Shown here one piece after another: positions 8,542 through 19,462 of a DNA stretch of 64,000 nt. The position numbers and the translations under genes are program-made. Within the stretch, counting starts at the first letter, position 1; the number at the start of each line of letters is the position of its first letter. The notes beneath the pieces are model-generated. The model made no database searches. It was given only the letters and a program-made list of their open reading frames with translations, and was not told where the DNA came from. This DNA is from Lysobacteraceae bacterium. Its GTDB lineage: Bacteria > Bdellovibrionota > UBA1018 > JAGTJX01. The stretch lies in the NCBI GenBank assembly GCA_023657465.1, contig JAGTJX010000001.1:297090-361089 (forward strand), read 5' to 3'.

Positions 8542-11192
8542 TAGACGTTGATGACACCTGGTTGTGAAAGGTGTAATTGTACTGATTGGCGATCACCAGA
8601 TGGCTTCTCTAGAGAGATCAAAAGTAACCCTTTAGGAACCTGAACTCCAACCATGTTTCTTATTTTTGCAGATGCTTGTGCAGTTGGAATAAGAATTTGC
8701 TCTTCATCGCTTAGGTTCCCATCAAAGAAATATAGCTCTGGGATGAGTTTTTTTGATGCTCTTCCTGGATCTAATCTGACGTTATTACCGATGAATTGAA
8801 GAGGGATTTTACCATAAACCATTCCACTATCAGAGCTTACGCCACCTTCAAGCATCTTTAGGAATCTCTCTACTTGTCTATCTTTCAATATATCAACTCT
8901 TAGTTTTACTTGATTATTATTTGGGAAAACCAAGTGCCTATGACTAAATCCATCCGACGCTCTTACGTCTACGTTTATTGGGTAATTGCCGAATGTTTGA
9001 ATTTTTACTGAACTTACTGTCTGACCTGACTTAACTCCTGAGAGGACTTCAGTTCCTACCCATTCAATACCAAGCATCTGCGCAGAAGGTTTATCTAATG
9101 ATACCGTTGCTGTTTTCTCTTCAGCTTTTGTAAAGTCTAAGAATGAAATATGACCTCTCATTATTGGAATCGCGACAGCAGCTAGTTTCTTAGTTTCATT
9201 ATTCTTCACTTTTACGAGAAGCATTCCAGGCTGAACTTTTGTATAAAGTTTATCTCCGGGCGCTCTGTCTGAATTTGAAATTGTGTTCTCCTCTAATAAA
9301 GAGGTCGATCCAACAAGTGCCCAGTTTGGATGATTTCTGATGAGCAAGAATCCTTCTCCATCAATATTCTTAACGGTTTGTTCGAGTTCGCTTTTATTAA
9401 TAAGAGGAATGTTTCCTAGATTTGCTCCGTAATAAAGAGTTGGAACAGATCTTTCTTCATTGGTGAGTAGCCATTCTTTAGCATTGGGTTGAGTGGGTAT
9501 CTTATTAAGTGAATAAGTCAGAACATCAAGCTGCTCACTATTCTTTGAGAGCCATCGATCAAAACAAACACCTTGCTTGCACACTTTTTCAACAACTTGG
9601 ATAGGTTCTGGTACAGGCGCAGGAGGTACATAACCTATGACTGGTTCTGGACCTATTGGCATGTCTGGTTCTACGTCTAAGGCCACCTCTTCTTTTACTG
9701 GCTCATTTGTTCTGACTAAACCGGCAACATTAGCCACTGGATCAAGCGGTAAACTTTTTTCTTTTTTTGGTTCTGGAGTCGTAGGAGGCGGTGTTGTGTT
9801 ATTCGGCTTAATAGTAACTATCAGAGTTTCTTTTGCTGGTGCCTTAGTAATTACGGGAGGAGCAAGTGTCCAAGCTCTTGCAACTACTACTGGCTCTACT
9901 TCTTTTTTAGCTTCGGGGGCACCTGTTACTATTAGAGGCGCTGCAATTGCTTGAACTTGAGGCTCAGGCTTTGGCTCTTGTACTACTTGTGGATCGTCTT
10001 GTACGACTGGAATTGAAGGAGCAAGATACTCTTCGGTCACTTCAACTTTTGGAGAATCTATTACGACTGAAACTTCATCTTTCTTTGTTTCAGGCTTTAC
10101 TACTGAAACCTCTTTCACTTTGGCTACTGCTTGTATAACTGGTTGCACTTGTATGACCGGCAATTCAGGTTTAACGTCTACTGACTTAGTAAGTGCGACT
10201 GGAGTTATTTTTTCATGAGTACTCACCACTTCTGGTTTTGAATACTCAGCAGATTTAACTTCTTGTTTTAAGTGAACTTCAGCCATTTGTAGCAATTGTT
10301 CGGATTCACTCGGTTTGATTACGACTGGTTGCGCAACCTCTACCTTTTTAATTACTTTTGCAGAATGAGCTGGAGCTTTTACAATTCTTCTACGAATTAC
10401 TTTTTTAACAAGCTGAGTAGGCTTAGCTATAAGTTGCTTCTTTTTAGTAAAAGCTTTTGCTTTAACAACTGGATGTGCCTTTGGTAGTGAGATTTCTTCA
10501 TTGAAGATTTCGTTTATAACTGGAAAGTCTAGTTCATCACTTTGGATAGTCATTTCAGACATGTCACCTATAAGTGAAGCAACAAACGTGTTACGAAGAC
10601 TTTGCATTTTTGAATACTCATCTTCAGCTTTCGGAGCTTCAACTACCGCTGGAGTATTGCTATCTAAGCTAACATTGATATCAGAATTGGTAGTCTCATG
10701 TTCAAGAGTAGAGTAAACTTCTACTGGTCTAGCCACTTTTACCGTCGTAGGAATGAGCTTTTCCGTAATCATGCTTAACTCGATTTTTGGAATGGCTTTT
10801 CTAATTGTTTTTTTCGAAGGTCTGGCAATTAAATTAACGTGATGCGCTATAACTGGGGCTGCTTTCCTAGTTATGATTGGAGGTAGAGGCGCTCCAGGGA
10901 CCCTTCTGTTGTTTGTTACAAACTTTCTATATTGATATTTCTTCACTACTAGCTGATCAAGAATGACTTCTTTATCAGTAAGAGTATCGCTCGCTAGCTC
11001 TACTTCTGGAAAAGAAAACGAATTTGTAAAACTCAAATTTATAGGCGTTTTCAACTCTTCTTTTATAAATTTTGTAGTGACTACAGAACAAAATCCTAGG
11101 CCGCACAAACCCGTTATTGCCCCGGCAAGAAAACTTGGGAGCAACGCAAATCCAGACACGTCCTTGTGACTAGCTGCTAATGGTTTTTTCAC
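8529..11192 (-). CDS. Large membrane-anchored protein with long Pro/Val/Lys-rich spacer, function unknown
   Basis: No family was recognised in this 887-aa protein. A single membrane segment near the N-terminus (about 15-40, with LLPSFLAGAITGLCGLGF) predicts a type II anchor with the rest in the periplasm. Residues about 45-555 are low-complexity and rich in Pro, Val, Lys, Glu and Ala, with repeated VxKPE/PKxEV-like units and no predicted fold. Residues about 560-887 look globular and beta-rich (two Cys near EKVCKQGVCFDRW, then a long Gly/Val-rich region). The architecture resembles a periplasm-spanning tether or TonB-like stalk. It lies 80 bp downstream of atpC behind a weak terminator. The frame is intact and long, so it is a real gene. 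Confidence 0.85.
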   Translation of the reverse strand: MKKPLAASHKDVSGFALLPSFLAGAITGLCGLGFCSVVTTKFIKEELKTPINLSFTNSFSFPEVELASDTLTDKEVILDQLVVKKYQYRKFVTNNRRVPGAPLPPIITRKAAPVIAHHVNLIARPSKKTIRKAIPKIELSMITEKLIPTTVKVARPVEVYSTLEHETTNSDINVSLDSNTPAVVEAPKAEDEYSKMQSLRNTFVASLIGDMSEMTIQSDELDFPVINEIFNEEISLPKAHPVVKAKAFTKKKQLIAKPTQLVKKVIRRRIVKAPAHSAKVIKKVEVAQPVVIKPSESEQLLQMAEVHLKQEVKSAEYSKPEVVSTHEKITPVALTKSVDVKPELPVIQVQPVIQAVAKVKEVSVVKPETKKDEVSVVIDSPKVEVTEEYLAPSIPVVQDDPQVVQEPKPEPQVQAIAAPLIVTGAPEAKKEVEPVVVARAWTLAPPVITKAPAKETLIVTIKPNNTTPPPTTPEPKKEKSLPLDPVANVAGLVRTNEPVKEEVALDVEPDMPIGPEPVIGYVPPAPVPEPIQVVEKVCKQGVCFDRWLSKNSEQLDVLTYSLNKIPTQPNAKEWLLTNEERSVPTLYYGANLGNIPLINKSELEQTVKNIDGEGFLLIRNHPNWALVGSTSLLEENTISNSDRAPGDKLYTKVQPGMLLVKVKNNETKKLAAVAIPIMRGHISFLDFTKAEEKTATVSLDKPSAQMLGIEWVGTEVLSGVKSGQTVSSVKIQTFGNYPINVDVRASDGFSHRHLVFPNNNQVKLRVDILKDRQVERFLKMLEGGVSSDSGMVYGKIPLQFIGNNVRLDPGRASKKLIPELYFFDGNLSDEEQILIPTAQASAKIRNMVGVQVPKGLLLISLEKPSGDRQSVQLHLSQPGVINVYQPE

Positions 11193-11251
11193 TAATATTT
11201 CCTACTCTTTAAGAATAGAAACATATTAATCAATGGTCAATGTGTAAGTCT

Positions 11252-11270
11252 AAAACATCACGGTGTGATG
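11252..11270 (-). terminator. Weak intrinsic terminator after atpC
   Basis: Directly after the atpC stop, the minus strand reads CATCAC-ACC-GTGATG followed by TTTTAG. This is a perfect 6-bp stem with a 3-nt loop and a short U run. The stem is only half GC, so termination may be partial and allow read-through into the 887-aa gene. Confidence 0.5.
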
Positions 11271-11272
11271 AT

Positions 11273-14002
<2,730 letters not shown>

Positions 14003-14004
14003 AA

Positions 14005-15513
14005 TTAGACTTTAAACTTTGCTCCGAACTCTTTTAGTACTGCTTCGAGTTTTGGTTTTACTTCTGCATCGATCGCCTTTTTAGTTTCAAGATGTGTGAA
14101 AATATCAGGACTGTTTTTTCTGATATAAGCAAACAACTCTTTTTCATACTGAACGAGTTGTTTCACAGGAATCGTGTCGCAATATCCATTAGATCCAGCA
14201 AAAATGATGATGACTTGTTCTTCGATCTTCATTGGAACGTATTGGCCCTGCTTGAGCAACTCAACTAAGCGCTGACCACGAGCAAGTTGTTTTTGCGTCG
14301 CAGGATCAAGATCTGATCCAAACTGAGCAAAAGCCGCTTTCTCTCTGTACTGAGCAAGGTCAAGACGCAAAGTTCCTGAAATTTGTTTCATTGCTTTAAT
14401 TTGAGCAGATCCGCCGACGCGTGAAACTGAAATACCGACGTTCACCGCAGGACGTACTCCTGAGTAGAAAAGATCTGCCTCTAGGAAGATCTGTCCGTCT
14501 GTAATCGAAATAACGTTTGTAGGAATATATCCAGAAACGTCACCCGCCTGAGTTTCAATAATCGGAAGAGCTGTAAGAGAACCGCCACCCAATTTTTTGG
14601 ATAATTTTGCGGCACGCTCAAGTAGACGTGAGTGAATATAAAACACGTCTCCTGGATAAGCTTCGCGGCCTGGAGGACGACGAAGCAAGAGTGAGAGCTG
14701 GCGATACGCCTGCGCTTGTTTTGTTAAGTCATCATAAACAATGAGTGCGTGTTGTCCGTTATCACGGAAGTACTCACCCATCGCCACTCCTGCATACGGA
14801 GCCAAGAACTGTAGAGGAGCTTTGTCTGCAGCAGAAGCCATAACAACAATCGTGTGTTCAAGAGCGCCTTCAGATCTGAGCTTCTCAACAACCTGAGCAA
14901 CTGTGGATTGCTTCTGACCGATAGCTACGTAGATACAGTAAACGCCTTTGCCTTTTTGATTGATGATTGTATCAACAGCAATTGCGGTTTTACCGGTCTG
15001 GCGATCTCCAATGATCAATTCGCGCTGACCGCGACCAATTGGAATCATGGCGTCGATAGCCTTGATCCCTGTTTGCATTGGCTCATTAACTGACTGACGA
15101 TCAATGATACCTGGTGCTTTTACTTCTACTTTTGAAAAATGTTTTGCATTGATCTCACCCTTACCATCGATTGGCTGACCTAGAACGTTCACTACGCGAC
15201 CTAAAAGCTCTGGGCCAACTGGAACCTGAACAATCTTGCCTGTTCTTTTAACGGTGCTGCCTTCACGAATCTGAGTGTCGTCACCAAGAATAACAATACC
15301 AACGTTGTCTTCTTCAAGGTTCAGAACCATGCCGTAGATTCCTGATCCGAAATCCACAAGCTCACCCGCCATTGCTTTTTCAAGTCCATAAACCTTAGCA
15401 ACACCATCACCGACGGCGATAACCGATCCCGTCTCAGAAACGTCGACCTTCTTATCAAAGTCTGCGAGCTGTGATTTTAGTACCTGTACAATTTCGTCTG
15501 ATCTAATCAACAT
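14005..15513 (-). CDS. atpA: ATP synthase F1 subunit alpha
   Basis: A 502-aa nucleotide-binding non-catalytic subunit. It has P-loop [15 protein letters not shown] (about 169-176 for the GxxxxGKT core), the arginine-finger region [20 protein letters not shown] and the [22 protein letters not shown] stretch. All are standard. The start codon overlaps the atpH stop by one base (TAATG). Confidence 0.98.
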   Translation of the reverse strand: MLIRSDEIVQVLKSQLADFDKKVDVSETGSVIAVGDGVAKVYGLEKAMAGELVDFGSGIYGMVLNLEEDNVGIVILGDDTQIREGSTVKRTGKIVQVPVGPELLGRVVNVLGQPIDGKGEINAKHFSKVEVKAPGIIDRQSVNEPMQTGIKAIDAMIPIGRGQRELIIGDRQTGKTAIAVDTIINQKGKGVYCIYVAIGQKQSTVAQVVEKLRSEGALEHTIVVMASAADKAPLQFLAPYAGVAMGEYFRDNGQHALIVYDDLTKQAQAYRQLSLLLRRPPGREAYPGDVFYIHSRLLERAAKLSKKLGGGSLTALPIIETQAGDVSGYIPTNVISITDGQIFLEADLFYSGVRPAVNVGISVSRVGGSAQIKAMKQISGTLRLDLAQYREKAAFAQFGSDLDPATQKQLARGQRLVELLKQGQYVPMKIEEQVIIIFAGSNGYCDTIPVKQLVQYEKELFAYIRKNSPDIFTHLETKKAIDAEVKPKLEAVLKEFGAKFKV

Positions 15514-16073
15514 TAGTTCATTCCCTTCGTTTTATATTCTACAAACCGTTCTTTTAAACGATCTAACTGAGTTCTTAATGTTCCATCGTAAGTAAGACCG
15601 CCGATGGTCACTTTCAATCCTGCTAATAAGTTTTCGTCTTTTTCTTGTCTAAGAAAAACTGGCTTACCCATCTTCTTCTCAAAGCTTTGAGCGAGAGACT
15701 TAAGTTCTGTTTCTTCAATTTTTTCAGAAGAAATAACATCTCCCACAAGCTTGCCTTCAGATTCAGCTACAATCTTTTCAAGTTCATTTGCAATCTCATC
15801 TAAGAAAGATGCGCGACCCTTTTCAGCAATAAGAGTAATCCACTTACTGGCTAATGGTGCAGATCCCATTTTTGAAAGAATGGCTCCCAAAGCTTCTGCT
15901 TTTTCTTTAGTGGAGAAAGAGGGTGATTCAAGAAGAACTTTAAACTCTTTATTTTCAAGAACAAGCACAGAAACATTTCTAGCAACCTGAATGGTTGCGG
16001 CCAGAGCATGTTGAGCCGTTGCTCCTGGAGAAATTTCAAACAATGCCTGTGCATATGACTTCACTGCGCTCAT
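15513..16073 (-). CDS. atpH: ATP synthase F1 subunit delta
   Basis: A 186-aa peripheral-stalk connector (OSCP homologue). It has the N-terminal helical bundle beginning [13 protein letters not shown] and the C-terminal [20 protein letters not shown] with SLRTQLDRL-type ending ([13 protein letters not shown]). It links the top of F1 to the b subunits. It overlaps atpF by ATGA. Confidence 0.94.
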   Translation of the reverse strand: MSAVKSYAQALFEISPGATAQHALAATIQVARNVSVLVLENKEFKVLLESPSFSTKEKAEALGAILSKMGSAPLASKWITLIAEKGRASFLDEIANELEKIVAESEGKLVGDVISSEKIEETELKSLAQSFEKKMGKPVFLRQEKDENLLAGLKVTIGGLTYDGTLRTQLDRLKERFVEYKTKGMN

Positions 16074-16543
16074 TGTGATGCCTCAACTAGCTTTGTAAAT
16101 ATTTTTCTAAAGTTTTGTTTATCATTTTGAGTGAGTTGCTTCTGAACTCCTGCTTCAATCTTTGCCACAAGAAGAATACCGAATTCACTAATCAGCTCTG
16201 CCTTAAGATCTGCTGAAGCTGCCTTTGCAGAAGCCTCAGCATCAGAGCGGATCTGATTTGCAAGAGTAGAAGCCTTATTAATCAACTGTTCTGAAATTTG
16301 TTTTGCTTGAGCCTCGAAATCTTTAGATAACTTCTCAACCTCTAAATCCATCTGTGAAAGCTTTGCAGTGATTTCTTTTTTTTGCTGTTCTGCAGACCAT
16401 TTTTGCTTTGCTGTTTCAACGAGATCTTTTTCGATTTTATCGCTTCGCTCAGAAACGTGGGCAACGAGTGGTGCTCTTACATATTTGAAAAGAATACCTA
16501 CAAGCATGAGAATATTAATTGCTGGCAAAATTAAGTCTGTCAT
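16070..16543 (-). CDS. atpF: ATP synthase Fo subunit b
   Basis: A 157-aa peripheral-stalk subunit with a short N-terminal membrane segment (LPAINILMLVGILFKYV) followed by a long charged coiled-coil. Two consecutive b-type genes occur here. This one has KYVRAPLVAHVSERSDKI after the membrane helix, as in a standard b. It overlaps both neighbours by ATGA-type junctions. Confidence 0.88.
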   Translation of the reverse strand: MTDLILPAINILMLVGILFKYVRAPLVAHVSERSDKIEKDLVETAKQKWSAEQQKKEITAKLSQMDLEVEKLSKDFEAQAKQISEQLINKASTLANQIRSDAEASAKAASADLKAELISEFGILLVAKIEAGVQKQLTQNDKQNFRKIFTKLVEASQ

Positions 16544-16986
16544 GGGTTTTGTCTCAACAATAGTTTAGTAGCTGCTTGAGTTGCAATGCTCTCAACTTCT
16601 GCTTCCAAACTTTTTCTAATTTTTTCTTTTTCTTGAGTGAGCGCAGTAATCGCAGCTTGGGTAGTATTTTTTGCTTCGTTTCTAGCCGCGCCTAAGATCT
16701 CTGCTTCTTTTTTCTTTGCGTCAGATAGAATCTCGTCCATGCGACCCCTCGCTTTTTTCTGCGCGAGTGTCATTTGGGCTTCATATTCATTTAGTTTTTC
16801 TTTGAGCTCAGCCAAAACACGCTCAGATTCAACTCGATCAGAGACTGTTTTTTTATGACGTTTTTCTAATAATTTTTGGAAAGGCTTAAAATAAACGATC
16901 GTGAGAAATGCATACAAAATCGCAATAAGTACGAACTGTATATAAAATGTCTGATCCAAGCCTAATTGAGTAGCAATTTCTGACAC
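16540..16986 (-). CDS. ATP synthase Fo subunit b' (second b-type subunit)
   Basis: A 148-aa b-type protein, first gene of the atp operon. It has one membrane helix (about 14-34, FYIQFVLIAILYAFLTIVYF) and then KPFQKLLEKRHKKTVSDRVE and a coiled-coil. Paired b/b' genes predict a heterodimeric peripheral stalk. The start is GTG at 16986. An AGGGAG Shine-Dalgarno lies 8 nt upstream, inside the 3' arm of a hairpin (see 16993-17019). Confidence 0.85.
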   Translation of the reverse strand: MSEIATQLGLDQTFYIQFVLIAILYAFLTIVYFKPFQKLLEKRHKKTVSDRVESERVLAELKEKLNEYEAQMTLAQKKARGRMDEILSDAKKKEAEILGAARNEAKNTTQAAITALTQEKEKIRKSLEAEVESIATQAATKLLLRQNP

Positions 16987-16992
16987 TTTGGA

Positions 16993-17019
16993 GACTCCCT
17001 TTGATGGCGTGAGGGAGTC
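16993..17019 (-). promoter_or_regulatory. Hairpin covering the ribosome site of the first atp gene
   Basis: GACTCCCT (16993-17000) and AGGGAGTC (17012-17019) form a perfect 8-bp stem with an 11-nt loop in the 56-bp gap between bactofilin and atpF'. On the minus-strand transcript the downstream arm contains GGGAG, the only Shine-Dalgarno for the GTG start. No U tract follows, so it is not an intrinsic terminator. It could limit translation of the operon or mark RNA processing. Confidence 0.5.
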
Positions 17020-17042
17020 GTAACATGTTCATAATTCTAGGG

Positions 17043-17402
17043 TCAAGCCTGAACCATTTTTGTACTGCCTTCGAAAAGAACTCCTTCGTCAACGCTGAGC
17101 GACGGAGTCATGATTTCACCACGGAATACAGCTGGCTTATGAAGCTCTACTCTGTACTTTGCTTTTAAATTTCCAATGAGCTCACCGCTAATAATGGCAA
17201 CGCCTGCCTCAACATCGGCATGAACCTGTGCGTCTTCACCAATTACAATTGTATCTGGAGTATAAATCTGCCCTTTAAACATTCCATTTATTCTCACGGT
17301 GCCGTGAAATACTAACTTTCCTTCAAACTGACAACCGCGTTCAATTACTCCGGTAATACTAACTTGCGTTGCAGGAACACTCAGATCTTTTTTAGAGCTC
17401 AT
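17043..17402 (-). CDS. Bactofilin (polymer-forming cytoskeletal protein)
   Basis: A 119-aa protein with the right-handed beta-helix pattern of bactofilins: VSITGVIERGCQFEGKLVFH, RINGMFKGQI, TIVIGEDAQVHADVEAGVA, IISGELIGNLKAKYRVEL, FRGEIMTPSLSVDEGVLFEG. Bactofilins polymerise without nucleotide into scaffolds. Its ATG overlaps the parB stop by 4 bp, placing it in the parA-parB operon. In Myxococcus, bactofilins scaffold ParABS components, so a role in positioning the segregation machinery is a reasonable inference. Confidence 0.92.
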   Translation of the reverse strand: MSSKKDLSVPATQVSITGVIERGCQFEGKLVFHGTVRINGMFKGQIYTPDTIVIGEDAQVHADVEAGVAIISGELIGNLKAKYRVELHKPAVFRGEIMTPSLSVDEGVLFEGSTKMVQA

Positions 17403-18358
17403 GATTTATGATTCTGCAGGGCTTGAATGATTCTCTCAAGCTCTTCCGGTCTGCTGTAGTGCACTATAATTTTACCGCGTCTGCTGTTCCCTTTGATTTC
17501 AACCCTTAGAGAGAGCTGTCTACATAAGTCTAAAGCTAAATTTTTAAGACGCTCAGCAACAGCCGTAAGCTGTTTTGCTTCGGCCGATTGGATCAAATGA
17601 GATTCGTTCTGAGGAACTTCTGTGATTTGAGCCTTAGTTTCCTGAACAGCTTCTTCTGCTTTTCTTACTGAGAGGTTCTCAAATAAAATTCTGTTTCTAA
17701 GATTCATTCTCTCATCATGATCATCTAGCGAGAGGATTACCTTCGCGTGACCGAAGCTCAACTTCTGTTTCTTAAGATCTTCCAAGATTGTTTCAGGAAG
17801 CTTGAGAATTCTTAAATGATTCGCAACCGTTGCACGCTCTTTACCCAGCTTCTCTGCGATCTGTTCTTGCGTGAGCGCAAACTCGTTTAAAAGCCTGAAA
17901 TAAGCCTGCGCCTCTTCAACGCAACTTAAGTTTTCTCTTTGAATGTTTTCTAAAATAGCAAGCTCAAGACTTTCTTTATCAGTACTCCTTCTAATAACAA
18001 CCGGAACTTGTTTTAAGCCCGCAAGCTTGGCTGCTCTTAATCTTCTCTCACCAGCAATGAGCTCAAAACCGGTTTCAGTTTTTCTAACTAGTAAAGGCTG
18101 AATGATTCCGTTTGCTTGAATGGATTGAGATAGCTCAGAAAGTGCTTTCTCATCAAACTCACGTCTAGGCTGATAGGGGTTAATTTTTATTTCTTCAACC
18201 ATCGCCATGCTAATTCCTAGATGTCTTTGATTCTGATGAGCTGGCGGCTGAACGCTCACTTGCTCAGCTGAGTTCATCTGATTTATTTGGGGCTGTACTG
18301 CCCCGGGTAGTAGCGAAGCTAATCCTTTACCTAATACAGATCCTTTTTGAGTTTGCAT
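17399..18358 (-). CDS. parB: Chromosome partitioning protein ParB
   Basis: A 319-aa CTP-dependent clamp that loads at parS and spreads. The N-terminal CTPase region has INPYQPRREFDEKALSELSQ, then GFELIAGERRLRAAKLAG and the ENIQRENLS stretch. A helix-turn-helix follows (LTQEQIAEKLGKERATVANH), and a C-terminal dimerisation region ends YSRPEELERIIQAL. The N-terminal 20 residues carry a ParA-contact peptide of the type seen in ParB (GLASLLPG). It is 15 bp downstream of parA. The parS site at 19618-19633 is about 1.3 kb away. Confidence 0.96.
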   Translation of the reverse strand: MQTQKGSVLGKGLASLLPGAVQPQINQMNSAEQVSVQPPAHQNQRHLGISMAMVEEIKINPYQPRREFDEKALSELSQSIQANGIIQPLLVRKTETGFELIAGERRLRAAKLAGLKQVPVVIRRSTDKESLELAILENIQRENLSCVEEAQAYFRLLNEFALTQEQIAEKLGKERATVANHLRILKLPETILEDLKKQKLSFGHAKVILSLDDHDERMNLRNRILFENLSVRKAEEAVQETKAQITEVPQNESHLIQSAEAKQLTAVAERLKNLALDLCRQLSLRVEIKGNSRRGKIIVHYSRPEELERIIQALQNHKS

Positions 18359-18373
18359 GTAAGTCGTACCTTC

Positions 18374-19225
18374 CTAAAGCTGCACCTGAATGTCATCCGT
18401 GGCGATAGCAGTAGTCAGCGCCAATCCTGGTGCTGGTTGTTGTAATGAAATTTGTGTTTGGTTTCTCTTGAGCAATTCATTCGCAAGACTCAGATAAGCG
18501 GAGCAGCCCTTTGAATCTACATCATAAAGAATGATGGGCTTTCCAAAGCTTGTGCATTCACTGAGTTTAATGTTTCTAGGAATAGTCGTTTCAAACACGA
18601 GTGTTCCAAAGTGTGTGCGGACTTCTTTTTCAACTTCTAATGAAAGCTTATTTCTTGTGTCTACCATTGTGAGCAAAATTCCTTCATGCTCGAGCTTAAT
18701 ATTGATGCTTTGCTTAATTAAACTAACGGTATTTAAAAGTTGTGAGAGCCCCTCGAGTGCGAAGTACTCGCATTGAAGTGGGACTAAAAAACTTGTTGCA
18801 GCATTCAAAGCGTTGATCGTGAGCAATCCCAGTGATGGAGGGCAATCGATCAATATATAATCATAATCATCTTCGATTTCAGCTAGGGCATTTTTTAATT
18901 TATTTTCACGAGCGAACGCAGAAACTAATTCAATCTCTGCACCAGATAGATCTGTGTTTGTAGGGGCCAGAAAAAGATGATCCATTTCGGTCGGCTGTAC
19001 GATACTTGACATCTTTTTCTGGCCGATGAGAACACGGTAGGTGGTCTCACCATTATTTACACGATCCTTATTTACTCCAAGTGCTGAAGACGCGTTCCCC
19101 TGTGGATCGAAATCTAAAACGAGTACTTTTCTCTCAGCCATGGCAAGTGAGGCTGCTAGATTAACGGTTGTAGTTGTTTTCCCTACTCCGCCTTTTTGAT
19201 TCGTAATTGCTATAATTCTTGCCAT
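18374..19225 (-). CDS. parA: Chromosome partitioning ATPase ParA
   Basis: A 283-aa deviant Walker ATPase that moves ParB-parS complexes over the nucleoid. The signature KGGVGKTTTTVNLAASLA is at residues 11-28, followed by VLVLDFDPQGNASSALG and DYDYILIDCPPSLGLLTINA. There is no N-terminal HTH extension, so it is the short chromosomal (Soj) type. AGGAG precedes the ATG by about 8 nt. A long leader (about 90 nt) with two inverted repeats separates the likely promoter from the start. Confidence 0.96.
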   Translation of the reverse strand: MARIIAITNQKGGVGKTTTTVNLAASLAMAERKVLVLDFDPQGNASSALGVNKDRVNNGETTYRVLIGQKKMSSIVQPTEMDHLFLAPTNTDLSGAEIELVSAFARENKLKNALAEIEDDYDYILIDCPPSLGLLTINALNAATSFLVPLQCEYFALEGLSQLLNTVSLIKQSINIKLEHEGILLTMVDTRNKLSLEVEKEVRTHFGTLVFETTIPRNIKLSECTSFGKPIILYDVDSKGCSAYLSLANELLKRNQTQISLQQPAPGLALTTAIATDDIQVQL

Positions 19226-19242
19226 TTTTTTGCTCCTAGAGA

Positions 19243-19268
19243 CCTGGGATACTCGTGAGTAGCCCAGG
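19243..19268 (-). promoter_or_regulatory. Stem-loop in the parA leader
   Basis: Arms CCTGGGATACTC (19243-19254) and GAGTAGCCCAGG (19257-19268) pair over 12 bp with one mismatch and a 2-base gap. It sits just upstream of the parA ribosome site, with no U tract. A second inverted repeat, GAGTA (19290-19294) and TACTC (19303-19307), lies 22 bp further up. As DNA either could be an operator; as RNA the first could shield or stabilise the leader. Confidence 0.5.
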
Positions 19269-19324
19269 CTTCTATGTGGTGTGGTGGATGAGTACTTGTG
19301 AATACTCTAAAACCTTCTATAAAA

Positions 19325-19353
19325 AGCGTAAGTCTCATTGGACCAACGTGCAA
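19325..19353 (-). promoter_or_regulatory. Candidate sigma70 promoter for parA-parB-bactofilin
   Basis: On the minus strand TTGCAC (19353-19348), a 17-bp spacer and TACGCT (19330-19325) fit the -35/-10 layout. It lies between the rsmG terminator and parA and would give a leader of about 90 nt. The boxes are moderate matches only. Confidence 0.4.
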
Positions 19354-19415
19354 CAATTATTTGAATATTCTTTTTATGTTTTAATGTCAGCGAATTGACG
19401 TATAGGAGTATCCAA

Positions 19416-19431
19416 TGTTCCACGTGGTGGA
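19416..19431. other. Degenerate parS-like half-site
   Basis: TGTTCCACGTGGTGGA matches 13 of 16 bases of the perfect parS in rsmG; the left half and CACGTG core are exact and the right half is degraded. It lies between the rsmG terminator and the parA promoter, where ParB binding could affect parA expression. Confidence 0.4.
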
Positions 19432-19455
19432 AAAGTTCTCCTGTGGAGAACTTTT
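19431..19455 (-). terminator. Intrinsic terminator after rsmG
   Basis: AAAAGTTCTCC and GGAGAACTTTT form a perfect 11-bp stem with a TGT loop, starting 7 bp after the rsmG stop. On the minus strand the stem ends in CTTTTCC, so the U run is short but an A run faces it on the other arm. It separates mnmG-rsmG from the parAB operon. Confidence 0.75.
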
Positions 19456-19462
19456 CGTGGGT

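Noticed and set aside
9637-9954. 105-aa Gly/Ser/Thr-rich plus-strand ORF
   Set aside because: Antisense to the Pro-rich spacer of the 887-aa protein; its composition follows directly from that repeat-like region.
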